64,000 nt of DNA, taken from positions 186,001 to 250,000 of the forward strand of contig NZ_CP100604.1 of NCBI RefSeq assembly GCF_031202265.1, in the 5' to 3' direction. Position numbers and translations under genes: made by a program. Shown in pieces: positions 53,540 to 62,988 of this stretch (position 1 is the stretch's first letter; the number at the start of each line of letters is the position of its first letter). The notes below the pieces were generated by a model, which was not told the DNA's origin, searched no databases, and worked only from the letters and a program-made list of their open reading frames with translations. Origin of the DNA: Bradyrhizobium sp. Ash2021. Lineage in GTDB: Bacteria; Pseudomonadota; Alphaproteobacteria; Rhizobiales; Xanthobacteraceae.

Positions 53540-54148
53540 TCATACGGCAAGCAGGTTCTCGCTGCGCAGAAATGCGAGCAGTTGCAGCAGCGGCAGGCCG
53601 AGGATGGTGAAATGATCGCCGTCGATGCGCTCGAACAAATGCACTCCCAGCCTCTCCAGCTGATAGGCGCCGACGCTGGTCGTGACCGCTTCGCCAGCCT
53701 GATCCAGATAGGCCTCGATCTCGCTGTCGCCCAACCGCCGCATGGTCATGCACGCGACACCGACATCGGCGAACAATATCTTGCCATCGCGCGCAACGGC
53801 AACGGCGGAATGCAGTTCATGGGTGCCGCCGGCGAGCGCGCGCAATTGATCGGCGGCTTGCGCACGCCCGGCGGGCTTGCTGAACAGCCGATGTCCGAGC
53901 GCCAGCGTCTGATCCGCGCCGACGACAAAGCGTCCTGGCATCTGCGACGATACGGCGAGGGCTTTTTCCCACGCCAGCAGGCCTGCAATATCACCGGGCG
54001 CCGATAGGCCCGAAGCCTTCTGCACCGCGCGTTCATCGATGTCGGCCGCAATGGCGTCGCATCGCAGGCCGGCATTGGCGAGCAGCAGCTGCCGCGCGCG
54101 GCTTTGCGAAGCCAGGATCAATGGGTCTTTTCCGCGCCAGATGCTCAT
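53540..54148 (-). CDS. maf: Maf-family nucleoside triphosphate pyrophosphatase
   Basis: Hydrolyses non-canonical nucleotides. Taken from the ATG at 54148 (MSIWRGKDPLILASQSRARQ) rather than 54193 because the family starts there. SQSRARQLLLANAGL, FVVGADQTLALGHRLFSKP and the GDHFTILGLPLLQLLAFL tail fit. 202 aa. Confidence 0.93.
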   Translation of the reverse strand: MSIWRGKDPLILASQSRARQLLLANAGLRCDAIAADIDERAVQKASGLSAPGDIAGLLAWEKALAVSSQMPGRFVVGADQTLALGHRLFSKPAGRAQAADQLRALAGGTHELHSAVAVARDGKILFADVGVACMTMRRLGDSEIEAYLDQAGEAVTTSVGAYQLERLGVHLFERIDGDHFTILGLPLLQLLAFLRSENLLAV

Positions 54149-54158
54149 TGCGAGAGGA

Positions 54159-54995
54159 TCATTCGGAAAGCCGCTGCCGCTGCCGGTCGGCATATAGTTT
54201 CATCACCGCCGCGGCGGTTTCCTCGATCGAGCGCCGCGTCACATCGAGCAATGCCCAATTGAATTTGGCGCTCAGGCGGCGGGCAAACGCCACTTCATCG
54301 GCAACGGACTGGCGATCGATATAGGTGTCGTTGTCGCGGTCGCCCATGCTCAAGAGCCGGTTTTGCCGGACCTGGATCAACCGCTCGGGCGTCGCATGAA
54401 GGCTGACGACAAGCGGCTTTTTCAGCATCTCCAGCTGATGCGGAAGCGGGATGCCCGGCACCAGCGGGACATTGGCGGTGCGAATGCCGCGATTGGCGAG
54501 ATAGATCGAGGTCGGCGTCTTCGACGTTCGGGACACGCCGACCAGAACCACGTCGGCCTCTTCCAGACCTTCGACATGCTGGCCGTCGTCATGGATCATT
54601 GTGTAGTTCAACGCATCGATGCGCTTGAAATATTCCGCATTCAGGACGTGCTGCGCGCCGACCCGCCCCGTGGTCGCAGCACCGAGATAGGCCTGGAACA
54701 ATTGCATCACCGGGCCGATGATCGACAGGCTCGGCACGTTGATTTCCTTGCACTTGGCTTCCAGCCGGCCGACCAGATCCTTTTCCAGCAGCGTGAAAAG
54801 CACGATGCCCGGAGCTTCCTCGATCTCGTCGAGCACGCGGTCGAGCTGCTTCTGGCTGCGCACCAGCGGATAGACATGTTCGACGGCAGTCACGTTGGCA
54901 TATTGCGCAGCGACCGCGCGCGCCACCGTGATCAGCGTCTCGCCGGTCGAATCAGAGACCAGATGAAGATGAAAATAATTGCCGGTCGTGGGCAC
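54159..54995 (-). CDS. ppsR: PEP synthetase regulatory protein (DUF299 family kinase/pyrophosphorylase)
   Basis: 278 aa, GTG start at 54995. [52 protein letters not shown] (P-loop-like) [16 protein letters not shown], and [12 protein letters not shown] identify the DUF299 family, which controls pyruvate phosphate dikinase or PEP synthetase by ADP-dependent phosphorylation. In Caulobacter and relatives this gene borders the chromosome origin, which fits the candidate oriC directly upstream. Confidence 0.95.
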   Translation of the reverse strand: MPTTGNYFHLHLVSDSTGETLITVARAVAAQYANVTAVEHVYPLVRSQKQLDRVLDEIEEAPGIVLFTLLEKDLVGRLEAKCKEINVPSLSIIGPVMQLFQAYLGAATTGRVGAQHVLNAEYFKRIDALNYTMIHDDGQHVEGLEEADVVLVGVSRTSKTPTSIYLANRGIRTANVPLVPGIPLPHQLEMLKKPLVVSLHATPERLIQVRQNRLLSMGDRDNDTYIDRQSVADEVAFARRLSAKFNWALLDVTRRSIEETAAAVMKLYADRQRQRLSE

Positions 54996-55448
54996 CAGAA
55001 CCCCTGTGTATCCTGTGAATCCTTGTGGACCTTACCCGACAGAATCGGCCGCAGGCTCCCGTCTCAGGGATAACCCGGCTTTTTGTTCACAGGGCCCCTC
55101 ATGAGGACAAGTCCGCCGGTGTGCCGCGATGATAGTGAGAATATGTGGATTTGTCTCTGCATAAGCCGACCGCAAAACAGCGCAAGCGATTGAAGCGAGT
55201 GGCCATATTCGCATAACCGATTTCGCCGCCAAAATTGTTGAGCGATGTGAACAAGCACGGGAAATGGCGGAATAGATTTGTGTGAGTCCAATTCACCGCT
55301 ACTTAGACTCAAACCTAAGATTCTAAAATTATTAGTGTAGGGAAGCGGTGAATGCGGATATGTCTGTCTCCCACGCTGGCGGAACGTCGATCGAAATACC
55401 GATGTGGTCGGGACGTTCCAGGCGCGGCTGAAGGCAAGGCGAAACGCG
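54996..55448. promoter_or_regulatory. Candidate chromosomal origin of replication (oriC)
   Basis: A 453-bp gap between the diverging ppsR and hemJ genes. Exact TTNTNCACA DnaA boxes: TTGTTCACA at 55083-55091 and its complement TGTGAACAA at 55246-55254; weaker TGTGGA-type matches near 55024 and 55144. Five GANTC (CcrM) sites at 55017, 55042, 55284, 55306 and 55319. An AT-rich stretch (AAGATTCTAAAATTATTAGT) lies near 55317-55336. Genes run away from it on both sides, and parS/parAB are within 8 kb. Confidence 0.65.
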
Positions 55449-55871
55449 ATGTACGAGTGGATCAAGGCGCTGCATGTCATTTCGGTCATCGCATGGATGG
55501 CCGGCATGCTCTATCTGCCGCGGCTGTTCGTCTATCATTGCGAGGCGGAGACCGGATCGAAACAGTCCGAGACGTTCAAGGTGATGGAACGGCGGCTGCT
55601 CAAGGCGATCATCAACCCGGCGATGATCCTGACCTGGCTGGCCGGGCTTTACCTCGCCTGGAGCGGGCATTGGTTTTCGGCCGGCTGGCTGCACGGCAAG
55701 CTTTTGCTGGTGATCGTGCTGTCGGGCGTCCACGGCTTTTTTTCCCGCTGGGTTAAGGATTTCGCCGCCGACCGGAATACGCGCAGCCAGAAATTCTATC
55801 GTCTTATCAATGAGGTACCAACCGTTCTGATGATCGGGATCGTTATCCTGGTAGTGGTCAAACCGTTTTAG
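55449..55871 (+). CDS. hemJ: Protoporphyrinogen oxidase HemJ
   Basis: Membrane enzyme oxidising protoporphyrinogen IX in heme synthesis. 140 aa with four helices; family signatures MYEWIKALHVISVIAWMAGM (conserved His), LYLPRLFVYHCE and LLKAIINPAMILTWLAGLYL, then HGKLLLVIVLSGVHGFF and FYRLINEVPTVLMIGIVILV. ATG at 55449. hemE and hemH, often nearby, are not present in this window. Confidence 0.95.
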   Translation: MYEWIKALHVISVIAWMAGMLYLPRLFVYHCEAETGSKQSETFKVMERRLLKAIINPAMILTWLAGLYLAWSGHWFSAGWLHGKLLLVIVLSGVHGFFSRWVKDFAADRNTRSQKFYRLINEVPTVLMIGIVILVVVKPF

Positions 55872-56129
55872 GGCATGCCGGTGCTCACAATCCGGGCCCT
55901 TGGCCTGCTTGCGGAGAGCCAGCCGATTTTCTATATTGTCGAAATCCCACCCCACGCAGGCGGATGTGGTTGCGTTCCGGTTTCTTCGTTGGACCGGCCG
56001 CCGCATCAGGTTTGAAGCCTCACCGGCGCTTTCCTTGCTTAGACCTGCGGACCTTCCTTTTTTCGTGTCCGCTTTTTCTTAAAGCCACCTCGCACCCCTC
56101 CTCTAGTTACTCTCCACAGGACCATCCCA
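55872..56129. other. Leader region of rho
   Basis: About 260 bp between hemJ and rho with no gene accepted. It ends in a pyrimidine-rich stretch (CGCACCCCTCCTCTAGTTACTC). A short weak frame at 55900-56082 was left out. Probably holds the rho promoter and leader. Confidence 0.4.
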
Positions 56130-57395
56130 ATGCGGGAAATGAAACTTCAAGACCTCAAAGCAAAAACGCCGGCCGAGCTCGTCTCGTTTGCGGAAGAGAA
56201 TGGGGTCGAAAATGCCAGCACCATGCGCAAGCAGGAGCTGATGTTCGCGATTCTCAAGCAGCTCGCGATCCAGGAAATCGATATTATCGGCGAAGGCGTC
56301 GTCGAGGTTCTCTCCGACGGTTTTGGATTCTTGCGATCGCCCGATGCCAATTATCTGCCGGGCCCCGATGACATCTACGTCTCGCCCTCGCAGATCCGCC
56401 GCTTCGGTCTTCGCACCGGCGATACCATCGAAGGCCACATCCGCAGCCCGAAAGAAGGCGAACGCTATTTTGCGCTGCTCAAGGTCAATACGCTCAATTT
56501 CGAAGATCCGGAAAAGTCCAAGCACAAGGTCAATTTCGACAATCTGACCCCGCTATTTCCGGATCAACGTTTTCGGCTCGAACTCGAAGACCCGACCAGA
56601 AAAGACCTTTCTGCAAGGGTTATCGACATCGTCGCCCCGATCGGCAAAGGCCAGCGCGCCCTGATCGTGGCGCCGCCGCGCACCGGTAAAACGGTGCTGA
56701 TGCAAAACATCGCGCACTCCATCACCGCCAATCACCCGGAATGCTATCTGATCGTGCTGCTGATCGACGAACGTCCGGAAGAAGTCACGGACATGCAGCG
56801 CTCGGTGAAGGGCGAGGTGGTTTCCTCCACCTTCGACGAACCGGCCGTGCGGCACGTCCAGGTCGCCGAGATGGTGATCGAGAAGGCCAAGCGTCTCGTC
56901 GAGCACGGCCGTGACGTTGTGATCCTCCTGGACTCGATTACGCGTCTGGGCCGCGCTTACAACACCGTGGTGCCGTCATCCGGCAAGGTGTTGACCGGCG
57001 GTGTCGACGCCAACGCGCTGCAGCGGCCAAAGCGCTTCTTCGGCGCCGCGCGCAACATCGAGGAGGGCGGCTCGCTGACCATCATCGCAACCGCGCTGGT
57101 CGATACCGGCAGCCGCATGGACGAAGTCATTTTCGAAGAATTCAAGGGCACCGGTAACTCCGAACTGATCCTCGATCGCAAGGTCTCGGACAAGCGGACC
57201 TTCCCGGCGATCGACATCTCGCGCTCCGGCACGCGCAAGGAAGAGCTGATTACCGATCCGCAACTCCTGAAGAAGATGTACGTGCTGCGCCGGATCCTCA
57301 ATCCGATGGGCACCATGGATGCGATCGACTTCCTGCTCGACAAGCTCCGGAACACCAAGAACAACTCGGAATTCTTCGATTCCATGAATACCTAA
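56130..57395 (+). CDS. rho: Transcription termination factor Rho
   Basis: Hexameric RNA helicase ending untranslated transcripts. 421 aa. N-terminal Rho_N ([20 protein letters not shown]), RNA-binding OB fold ([20 protein letters not shown]), Walker [26 protein letters not shown], and the C-terminal [33 protein letters not shown] at 56130. Confidence 0.99.
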   Translation: MREMKLQDLKAKTPAELVSFAEENGVENASTMRKQELMFAILKQLAIQEIDIIGEGVVEVLSDGFGFLRSPDANYLPGPDDIYVSPSQIRRFGLRTGDTIEGHIRSPKEGERYFALLKVNTLNFEDPEKSKHKVNFDNLTPLFPDQRFRLELEDPTRKDLSARVIDIVAPIGKGQRALIVAPPRTGKTVLMQNIAHSITANHPECYLIVLLIDERPEEVTDMQRSVKGEVVSSTFDEPAVRHVQVAEMVIEKAKRLVEHGRDVVILLDSITRLGRAYNTVVPSSGKVLTGGVDANALQRPKRFFGAARNIEEGGSLTIIATALVDTGSRMDEVIFEEFKGTGNSELILDRKVSDKRTFPAIDISRSGTRKEELITDPQLLKKMYVLRRILNPMGTMDAIDFLLDKLRNTKNNSEFFDSMNT

Positions 57396-57718
57396 GCCTT
57401 CAGGCCGGCTTTGCAGGGGCGCCTCGTTCGCACGGGGCGCCTTTTGCATACCTGCTGCACTGCAATATTGCGTGGGTCTACTGCGGCTCTTGTGCAGCAT
57501 GACGGAATTCGACGGCCACCACAGCGGCTGCAGCAAGTGACTGAATTTAAACTGATTTACTAGATCGCCGATTGGCGGCCCGCGAAACCGCCGGATTTTG
57601 CGGCATAATTGCTGCGGCTTTGCTGCAGCAAATATTGCGGCTCGGGCCGCGAGGGGCAGCCCCAAATCATCTCCCTGAAATTGCGTTGCCTTTCCTATTC
57701 CTCGGGAACAAATAAGTC
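57396..57718. other. Gap between rho and mnmE
   Basis: Begins with the rho terminator (57416-57446). Further on, CACTGCAATATTGCG (near 57458) and CTGCAGCAAATATTGCGGC (near 57621) repeat a GCAATATTGC-like palindrome 160 bp apart, with several CTGCTGC/GCTGCAG strings between. No gene seen. Confidence 0.5.
57416..57446 (+). terminator. Terminator after rho
   Basis: GGCGCC at 57418-57423 pairs with GGCGCC at 57436-57441 and is followed by TTTTG, 20 bp after the rho stop. Stem is short but G+C-rich. Confidence 0.65.
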
Positions 57719-59050
57719 ATGCATCCTCGCGACCAAACAATCTTTGCGCTGTCGTCAGGCCGGCCGCCGAGCGCGATTGCCATCGTGCGGGTGTCGGGGC
57801 CGCAGGCGGGGGCGGCCTTGGTGGCCTTGGCCGGCAAGATGGCTGCCCCGCGAACGGCAACCCGCGTGCTGCTACGCGGCGCTGACCAGCGGCCGATCGA
57901 CGATGCCGTGGTGCTGTGGTTTCCGGGCCCGGCGAGCGCGACCGGCGAAGACGTCGCCGAATTCCATGTCCACGGCGGACGCGCGGTGCTGGCCGCAATG
58001 TTCGCCGCACTGGCCGGTTTCGAAAATGTACGGCCGGCCGAGCCCGGCGAATTCACCCGGCGGGGGTTCGAGAACGGCAAGCTCGATCTCACCGAGGCCG
58101 AAGGTCTCGACGATCTCATTCATGCCGACACCGACCGGCAGCGCCGCCAGGCGCTACGGCAGCTCAAGGGTTTGCTCGGCGACAAGGCGAGGGCCTGGCG
58201 CGCTGGGATCATCGAGGCGTCCGCGCTGATCGAAGCGGGTATCGATTTCTCCGATGAGGGCGATGTGCCCGCGGAATTGATCGCGCCGGCGCTGGTGAAG
58301 ATCAGGGCGCTGCTTGGCGAAATCGAAGAAGTGCTGGCGGCACAGGGCCGAAGTGAACGTCTGCGCGACGGGCTGGTGGTTGCGATCGCAGGACCCCCGA
58401 ATGTCGGCAAGTCGACGCTGATGAATCAGCTGGCGCGGCGCGAGGTCGCGATCGTTTCGCCGCATGCCGGCACCACGCGCGACGTCATCGAGGTGCAGCT
58501 CGATCTCGACGGCTATCCGGTGACGGTGATCGACACCGCCGGCATTCGTGAGACCGAGGATCCGGTCGAGCAGGAGGGCGTCCGTCGCGCGCGGGCCCGT
58601 GCCGCCGAGGCCGATCTCGTGTTGTGGCTAGCGGATACAGCGAATGAAAAGATTGCACACGAGGGCGCTGCGCCGGTCTGGGTGGTTCGCAACAAGATCG
58701 ATCTCGACGCGGTCGGAGCGTTAAGGGCGCCGGGGCGGGCGGAAGCCGGCTTTAAAATCTCGGCCAGCCGCGGCGACGGGCTTCCGGAACTGATCTCGGC
58801 TTTGGTCAGGTTCGCCCAGGATTATTTCGGTGCCGGAGAGGGCGGGTTGATCAGCCGGACCCGGCAACGGAAATTGCTGCTGGAGGTAGCGGATTCGCTG
58901 CATCGCAGCATAGAAGTGGTCGGCAGAGGCGAGGAGCTCGCTGCGGAAGAGCTACGGGCGGCGGCACATTCGCTGGGAAGGCTGCTGGGGCGCGTCGATG
59001 TTGAGGATATTCTCGACGTCATCTTCCGCGAGTTTTGTGTAGGTAAGTAA
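57719..59050 (+). CDS. mnmE: tRNA modification GTPase MnmE
   Basis: With MnmG it forms the cmnm5 modification of wobble uridines. 443 aa. N-terminal folate-binding domain ([58 protein letters not shown]), G domain with Walker [16 protein letters not shown] and NKID, and the C-terminal FREFCVGK with the catalytic cysteine. ATG at 57719. Confidence 0.98.
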   Translation: MHPRDQTIFALSSGRPPSAIAIVRVSGPQAGAALVALAGKMAAPRTATRVLLRGADQRPIDDAVVLWFPGPASATGEDVAEFHVHGGRAVLAAMFAALAGFENVRPAEPGEFTRRGFENGKLDLTEAEGLDDLIHADTDRQRRQALRQLKGLLGDKARAWRAGIIEASALIEAGIDFSDEGDVPAELIAPALVKIRALLGEIEEVLAAQGRSERLRDGLVVAIAGPPNVGKSTLMNQLARREVAIVSPHAGTTRDVIEVQLDLDGYPVTVIDTAGIRETEDPVEQEGVRRARARAAEADLVLWLADTANEKIAHEGAAPVWVVRNKIDLDAVGALRAPGRAEAGFKISASRGDGLPELISALVRFAQDYFGAGEGGLISRTRQRKLLLEVADSLHRSIEVVGRGEELAAEELRAAAHSLGRLLGRVDVEDILDVIFREFCVGK

Positions 59051-59078
59051 TATTTCTTGGTTCATTATATGGACCGCT

Positions 59079-59094
59079 TGTTTCACGTGAAACA
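59079..59094. promoter_or_regulatory. parS site
   Basis: TGTTTCACGTGAAACA, the exact 16-bp ParB-binding palindrome, between mnmE and mnmG. Confidence 0.97.
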
Positions 59095-59120
59095 GAGGTA
59101 AATTCGGCGCTGGAACCCGT

Positions 59121-59136
59121 TGTTTCACGTGAAACA
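59121..59136. promoter_or_regulatory. parS site
   Basis: Second exact TGTTTCACGTGAAACA, 42 bp after the first and 62 bp before the mnmG start. Confidence 0.97.
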
Positions 59137-59197
59137 TTGGTCTTCCGCCAAAACTTCCCACTTCCGGCTTTTGCCTCTCCGGGATAGAAGTCGCAGC

Positions 59198-61081
59198 ATG
59201 ATGTCAGGGCAAGAATCGTTCGACGTGATCGTCATCGGCGGCGGCCACGCCGGCTGCGAAGCCGCAAGCGCCGCTGCGCGGATGGGTACGCGTACAGCCC
59301 TGGTGACCCACCGTTTTGCGACCATCGGGGCCATGTCCTGCAATCCCGCGATCGGCGGTCTCGGCAAGGGCCATCTGGTCCGCGAGGTCGACGCGCTGGA
59401 TGGCCTGATGGGCCGGGTCGCGGATGCTGGCGGGATTCAGTTCCGGATGCTGAACCGCCGCAAGGGTCCGGCCGTCCGCGGGCCGCGCGCCCAGGCCGAT
59501 CGCAAGCTTTACGCCGCCGCCATGCAGGCCGCGATCACCGAGACCGCCAATCTTAGTGTGATCGAGGGCGAGGCGGATGAACTCATCGTGTTGAGCGGCA
59601 GGGTGACCGGCATTCGCATGGCCGATGGCCGTGCGCTTGCGGCTGGCGCGGTCGTCATCACTACCGGAACGTTTTTACGCGGCCTGATCCATCTTGGCGA
59701 GAAGAACTGGCCGGCCGGCCGGGTCGGCGAATCGCCGGCGATGGGACTTTCGGCATCCTTCGAACGCGCCGGCTTCACCCTCGGACGCCTCAAGACCGGT
59801 ACGCCCCCACGCCTCGATGGGACGACCATCGACTGGTCGGCGGTAGAAATGCAGCCCGGCGACGAGCCACCGGAGCCGTTTTCGGTGCTGACCGAGCGGA
59901 TCACGACGCCGCAGATCCAGTGCGGCATCACCCGCACCACGCCGGCGACCCATGAGGTGATCCGGGCCAATGTGCACCGGTCGCCGATGTATTCCGGCCA
60001 GATCAAGAGCAGCGGACCGCGTTATTGCCCCTCGATCGAGGACAAGATCGTCCGCTTCGGCGACCGCGACGGCCACCAGATCTTTCTGGAGCCGGAAGGG
60101 CTGGATGACAGCACGGTCTATCCAAACGGCATCTCGACGTCGCTTCCCGAGGAGGTCCAACTCGCGATCCTGGCCACCATTCCCGGTCTTGAGCGGGTAA
60201 AGATGGTCCGGCCGGGCTATGCCATCGAATACGATCATGTCGATCCCCGCGAACTCGATCCGACCTTGCAGACCAGGCGGTTGCCGGGCCTGTTCCTGGC
60301 TGGGCAGATCAACGGCACCACCGGCTATGAAGAGGCGGCGGCGCAGGGGGTTGTTGCGGGCCTGAACGCAGCATTGCTGGCGAGCGGTGGTGCACCTGTC
60401 GTGTTCGACCGCGCCGACGGCTATCTCGGGGTGATGATCGACGATCTCGTCACCCGTGGGATCACCGAGCCCTATCGGATGTTCACCTCCAGGGCCGAAT
60501 ACCGCCTGACCTTGCGGGCCGACAACGCCGACCAGCGCCTGACGGACAAGGGAATTGCGCTGGGATGTGTGGGGCAGGGGCGCACCTGGCGCCATGGGGC
60601 CAAGATGGCTGCGTTGGATGCAGCCAAGTCGCTGGCCAAGTCGCTGTCGATGACGCCGAACGAGGCGGCCAAGCATGGGCTGGCTCTCAATCGGGACGGC
60701 CACCGCCGCTCGGCCTTTGAACTACTGGCCTATCCGGAGATCGAATGGTCTGATCTCAAGGGCATCTGGCCGGAGCTATCGGCCATTGACCCAGCGATCG
60801 CGGTCCATCTGGAGATCGATGCGAAATACGACGTCTATCTCAAACGCCAGACCGCCGACGTCGACGCCTTCAGACGCGACGAGGGCCTGGTTCTGACCGA
60901 TATCGATTACGCCGATGTGCCGGGGCTCTCCAACGAGGCCCGTTCGAAGCTCGAGGCCGCGCGACCGCGGACAGTGGGGCAGGCGGGACGGCTTGATGGC
61001 CTGACGCCGGCGGCGCTGGGTATCTTGGCGGCTTACTTGCGGCGTGAAGCCCGGCGGAAGACAGTGAAGGCGACCGCGTAG
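59198..61081 (+). CDS. mnmG: tRNA uridine 5-carboxymethylaminomethyl modification enzyme MnmG
   Basis: FAD-dependent partner of MnmE. 627 aa from the ATG at 59198. [20 protein letters not shown] is the FAD-binding start, followed by [40 protein letters not shown] block, [27 protein letters not shown] and [16 protein letters not shown]. An ATG at 59120 is in frame but lies inside a parS site and is rejected. Lies 147 bp after mnmE. Confidence 0.97.
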   Translation: MMSGQESFDVIVIGGGHAGCEAASAAARMGTRTALVTHRFATIGAMSCNPAIGGLGKGHLVREVDALDGLMGRVADAGGIQFRMLNRRKGPAVRGPRAQADRKLYAAAMQAAITETANLSVIEGEADELIVLSGRVTGIRMADGRALAAGAVVITTGTFLRGLIHLGEKNWPAGRVGESPAMGLSASFERAGFTLGRLKTGTPPRLDGTTIDWSAVEMQPGDEPPEPFSVLTERITTPQIQCGITRTTPATHEVIRANVHRSPMYSGQIKSSGPRYCPSIEDKIVRFGDRDGHQIFLEPEGLDDSTVYPNGISTSLPEEVQLAILATIPGLERVKMVRPGYAIEYDHVDPRELDPTLQTRRLPGLFLAGQINGTTGYEEAAAQGVVAGLNAALLASGGAPVVFDRADGYLGVMIDDLVTRGITEPYRMFTSRAEYRLTLRADNADQRLTDKGIALGCVGQGRTWRHGAKMAALDAAKSLAKSLSMTPNEAAKHGLALNRDGHRRSAFELLAYPEIEWSDLKGIWPELSAIDPAIAVHLEIDAKYDVYLKRQTADVDAFRRDEGLVLTDIDYADVPGLSNEARSKLEAARPRTVGQAGRLDGLTPAALGILAAYLRREARRKTVKATA

Positions 61082-61085
61082 ATCC

Positions 61086-61101
61086 TGTTTCACGTGAAAC
61101 A
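61086..61101. promoter_or_regulatory. parS site
   Basis: Third exact TGTTTCACGTGAAACA, four bases after the mnmG stop codon. Confidence 0.97.
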
Positions 61102-61128
61102 GGAGGACGGCCCTGCGTCCCCTCGATT

Positions 61129-61248
61129 GTCATTGCGAGAAGCGAAGCGACGAAGCAATCCATGATCGGACCCGGTGCTGAGATGGATTGCTTCGCGGAG
61201 CCTGTCATCGGGCGCGCATTCGCGCGACCCGTTGGCTCGCAATGACGG
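61129..61248. repeat. CGTCATTGCGAG-family palindromic repeat
   Basis: TGTCATTGCGAGAAGCGAAG and CGACGAAGCAATCCATGATC on the left; ATGGATTGCTTCGC and GGCTCGCAATGACGG on the right, with extra sequence between the arms. Same family as 17963-18046. It ends eight bases before the rsmG start, so it may affect rsmG translation or separate it from mnmG. Confidence 0.85.
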
Positions 61249-61255
61249 CTTCAAC

Positions 61256-61942
61256 ATGATGAGTATGTCCGAACAGATGGTTAAAGCAGCAACTCAAGCC
61301 TCATCCCCGATCCCAGCCTCCGACAAGGCCGCAGCGCTCGCAGTCACCCCCGTTTCACGTGAAACGGAAGCGCGGCTGGATCGGTATGTTGCTCTCCTCC
61401 TGGAGTGGCAGGCCAAGACCAATCTCGTCGCGCCATCGACGCTTTCGAATCTCTGGACCCGGCATATCTCGGACTCGCTGCAGCTTCTGAGCCTCGCCCC
61501 GTCGGCGAAGACATGGGCTGATCTCGGCAGTGGCGGCGGCTTTCCGGGTGTCGTGTTGGCCTGCGCGATGGCGGAGACTTCAGGTGCGCGGGTTCACCTG
61601 GTCGAGCGCAACGCCAAGAAGGCGGCCTTCCTGCGCGAGGCGCTGCGCGTGACTTCGGGGGCCGGGACAGTGCATCTGGCTGACATCGGGGATAGTGTGG
61701 ATAGAATCACCGGTACCGTCGATTGCGTCACTGCCCGGGCGCTGGCTCCGTTACACCAGCTCATCGGCTTCGCAGCGCCGCTGGTGGGGAAGGGCGCCAA
61801 AGCGTTGTTTCTCAAAGGCCAAGATGTAGAGGCTGAATTGACCGAAGCCACTAAATATTGGAAGATCGAACCACGACTCCACTCCAGCCGCACCGGCGGA
61901 CACGGCTGGATCGTCGAACTCGACCGAATCGAGCGGCGCTAA
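61256..61942 (+). CDS. rsmG: 16S rRNA (guanine(527)-N7)-methyltransferase RsmG
   Basis: About 228 aa. RYVALLLEWQAKTNLVAPST, RHISDSLQLLSLAPSAKTWA, DLGSGGGFPGVVLACAMAE (SAM-binding) and HLVERNAKKAAFLREALRVT are family blocks. Three ATGs (61256, 61259, 61265) are possible starts and none has a clear ribosome site, because the repeat ends just upstream. A variant parS lies inside the coding region at 61351. Confidence 0.94.
   Translation: MMSMSEQMVKAATQASSPIPASDKAAALAVTPVSRETEARLDRYVALLLEWQAKTNLVAPSTLSNLWTRHISDSLQLLSLAPSAKTWADLGSGGGFPGVVLACAMAETSGARVHLVERNAKKAAFLREALRVTSGAGTVHLADIGDSVDRITGTVDCVTARALAPLHQLIGFAAPLVGKGAKALFLKGQDVEAELTEATKYWKIEPRLHSSRTGGHGWIVELDRIERR
61351..61366. promoter_or_regulatory. 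parS-like site inside rsmG
   Basis: CGTTTCACGTGAAACG keeps the inner 14-bp palindrome of parS with changed end bases. It is read through as coding sequence of rsmG (PVSRETEAR). Confidence 0.85.
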
Positions 61943-61971
61943 TCATCCGCGGCAGCATATGGTAACCGGGT

Positions 61972-62823
61972 ATGACCGTGATTGATGAGGTTTATCAAGA
62001 GGATAGGGCGCCAACCCCGGCGGGCCATCCGCGCATATTGTCGCTCGCCAACCAGAAGGGCGGCGTCGGAAAAACCACCACCGCGATCAATCTGGGCACC
62101 GCACTCGCTGCGATCGGCGAGCGCGTGCTGATCGTCGATCTCGATCCGCAGGGCAACGCCTCCACCGGTCTCGGCATCGACCGCCGCAGCCGCAGCTGCT
62201 CGACCTATGACGTGCTGATCGGCGAGGCGCCGCTGCGCGAGGCGGTGGTCGCAACCGCGGTGCCGCGTCTGCATATCGCTGCCTCCACCATGGATCTTTC
62301 CGGCCTCGAACTCGAACTGGGATCGACGCCCGGCCGCGCGTTCCGTCTGCGCGATGCGATCGCAGCGCTCAACACCGGCGCGACAGCGGAGACCGATTAC
62401 ACCTATGTGCTGATCGATTGCCCGCCGTCGCTCAATTTGCTCACCGTCAACGCGATGGCGGCGTCGGACGCGATCCTGGTGCCGCTGCAATGCGAGTTCT
62501 TCGCGCTCGAAGGCCTGTCGCAATTGCTGCAGACGGTCGAGCAGGTGCGTTCGACGCTCAATCCGAACCTGTCGATCCACGGCATCGTGTTGACCATGTT
62601 CGACTCCCGCAACAATTTGTCGAACCAGGTCGTCGCCGACGTCCGGCAGTTCATGGGCGCAAAAGTCTACAACACCATGATCCCGCGCAACGTGCGCATC
62701 TCCGAGGCGCCGTCCTACGGCAAGCCGGTCCTGGTCTACGATCTCAAATGCGTCGGCAGCGACGCCTATCTCAAGCTTGCAACCGAAGTGATCCAGCGCG
62801 AGCGCGAGCTGCTCGCTCATTGA
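61972..62823 (+). CDS. parA: Chromosome partitioning ATPase ParA
   Basis: Walker-type ATPase that moves origin regions. 283 aa. Deviant Walker A NQKGGVGKTTTAINLG, LIVDLDPQGNASTGLGID and DYTYVLIDCPPSLNLLTVNA are typical of the chromosomal ParA/Soj class, which lacks the N-terminal DNA-binding domain of plasmid ParA. ATG at 61972, 29 bp after rsmG. Confidence 0.97.
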   Translation: MTVIDEVYQEDRAPTPAGHPRILSLANQKGGVGKTTTAINLGTALAAIGERVLIVDLDPQGNASTGLGIDRRSRSCSTYDVLIGEAPLREAVVATAVPRLHIAASTMDLSGLELELGSTPGRAFRLRDAIAALNTGATAETDYTYVLIDCPPSLNLLTVNAMAASDAILVPLQCEFFALEGLSQLLQTVEQVRSTLNPNLSIHGIVLTMFDSRNNLSNQVVADVRQFMGAKVYNTMIPRNVRISEAPSYGKPVLVYDLKCVGSDAYLKLATEVIQRERELLAH

Positions 62824-62829
62824 GACTGA

Positions 62830-62920
62830 ATCGTAGGATGGGTAGAGCGCAGCGAAACCCATCTTGGTGTGTGCGATCGAGAGGATGGGTTTCGCTACGC
62901 TCTACCCATCCTACGGGTTG
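62830..62920. repeat. GTAGGATGGGTAGAGCG inverted repeat
   Basis: CGTAGGATGGGTAGAGCGCA plus GCGAAACCCATC on the left, GATGGGTTTCGCTACGCTCT plus ACCCATCCTACGG on the right: a nearly perfect 32-bp stem with a short loop, between parA and parB. A further dispersed repeat family; it could lower parB transcription relative to parA. Confidence 0.9.
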
Positions 62921-62988
62921 CCATCACCTTCACTGAAATAGAGTTTCTAATTACGGAGTGCTTCTACGTGAATCCAAGGGAGCTGGCG

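Noticed and set aside
59120..59197. N-terminal extension of mnmG starting at the ATG at 59120
   Set aside because: The ATG overlaps a parS palindrome and the added residues (MFHVKHW...) are absent from the family.
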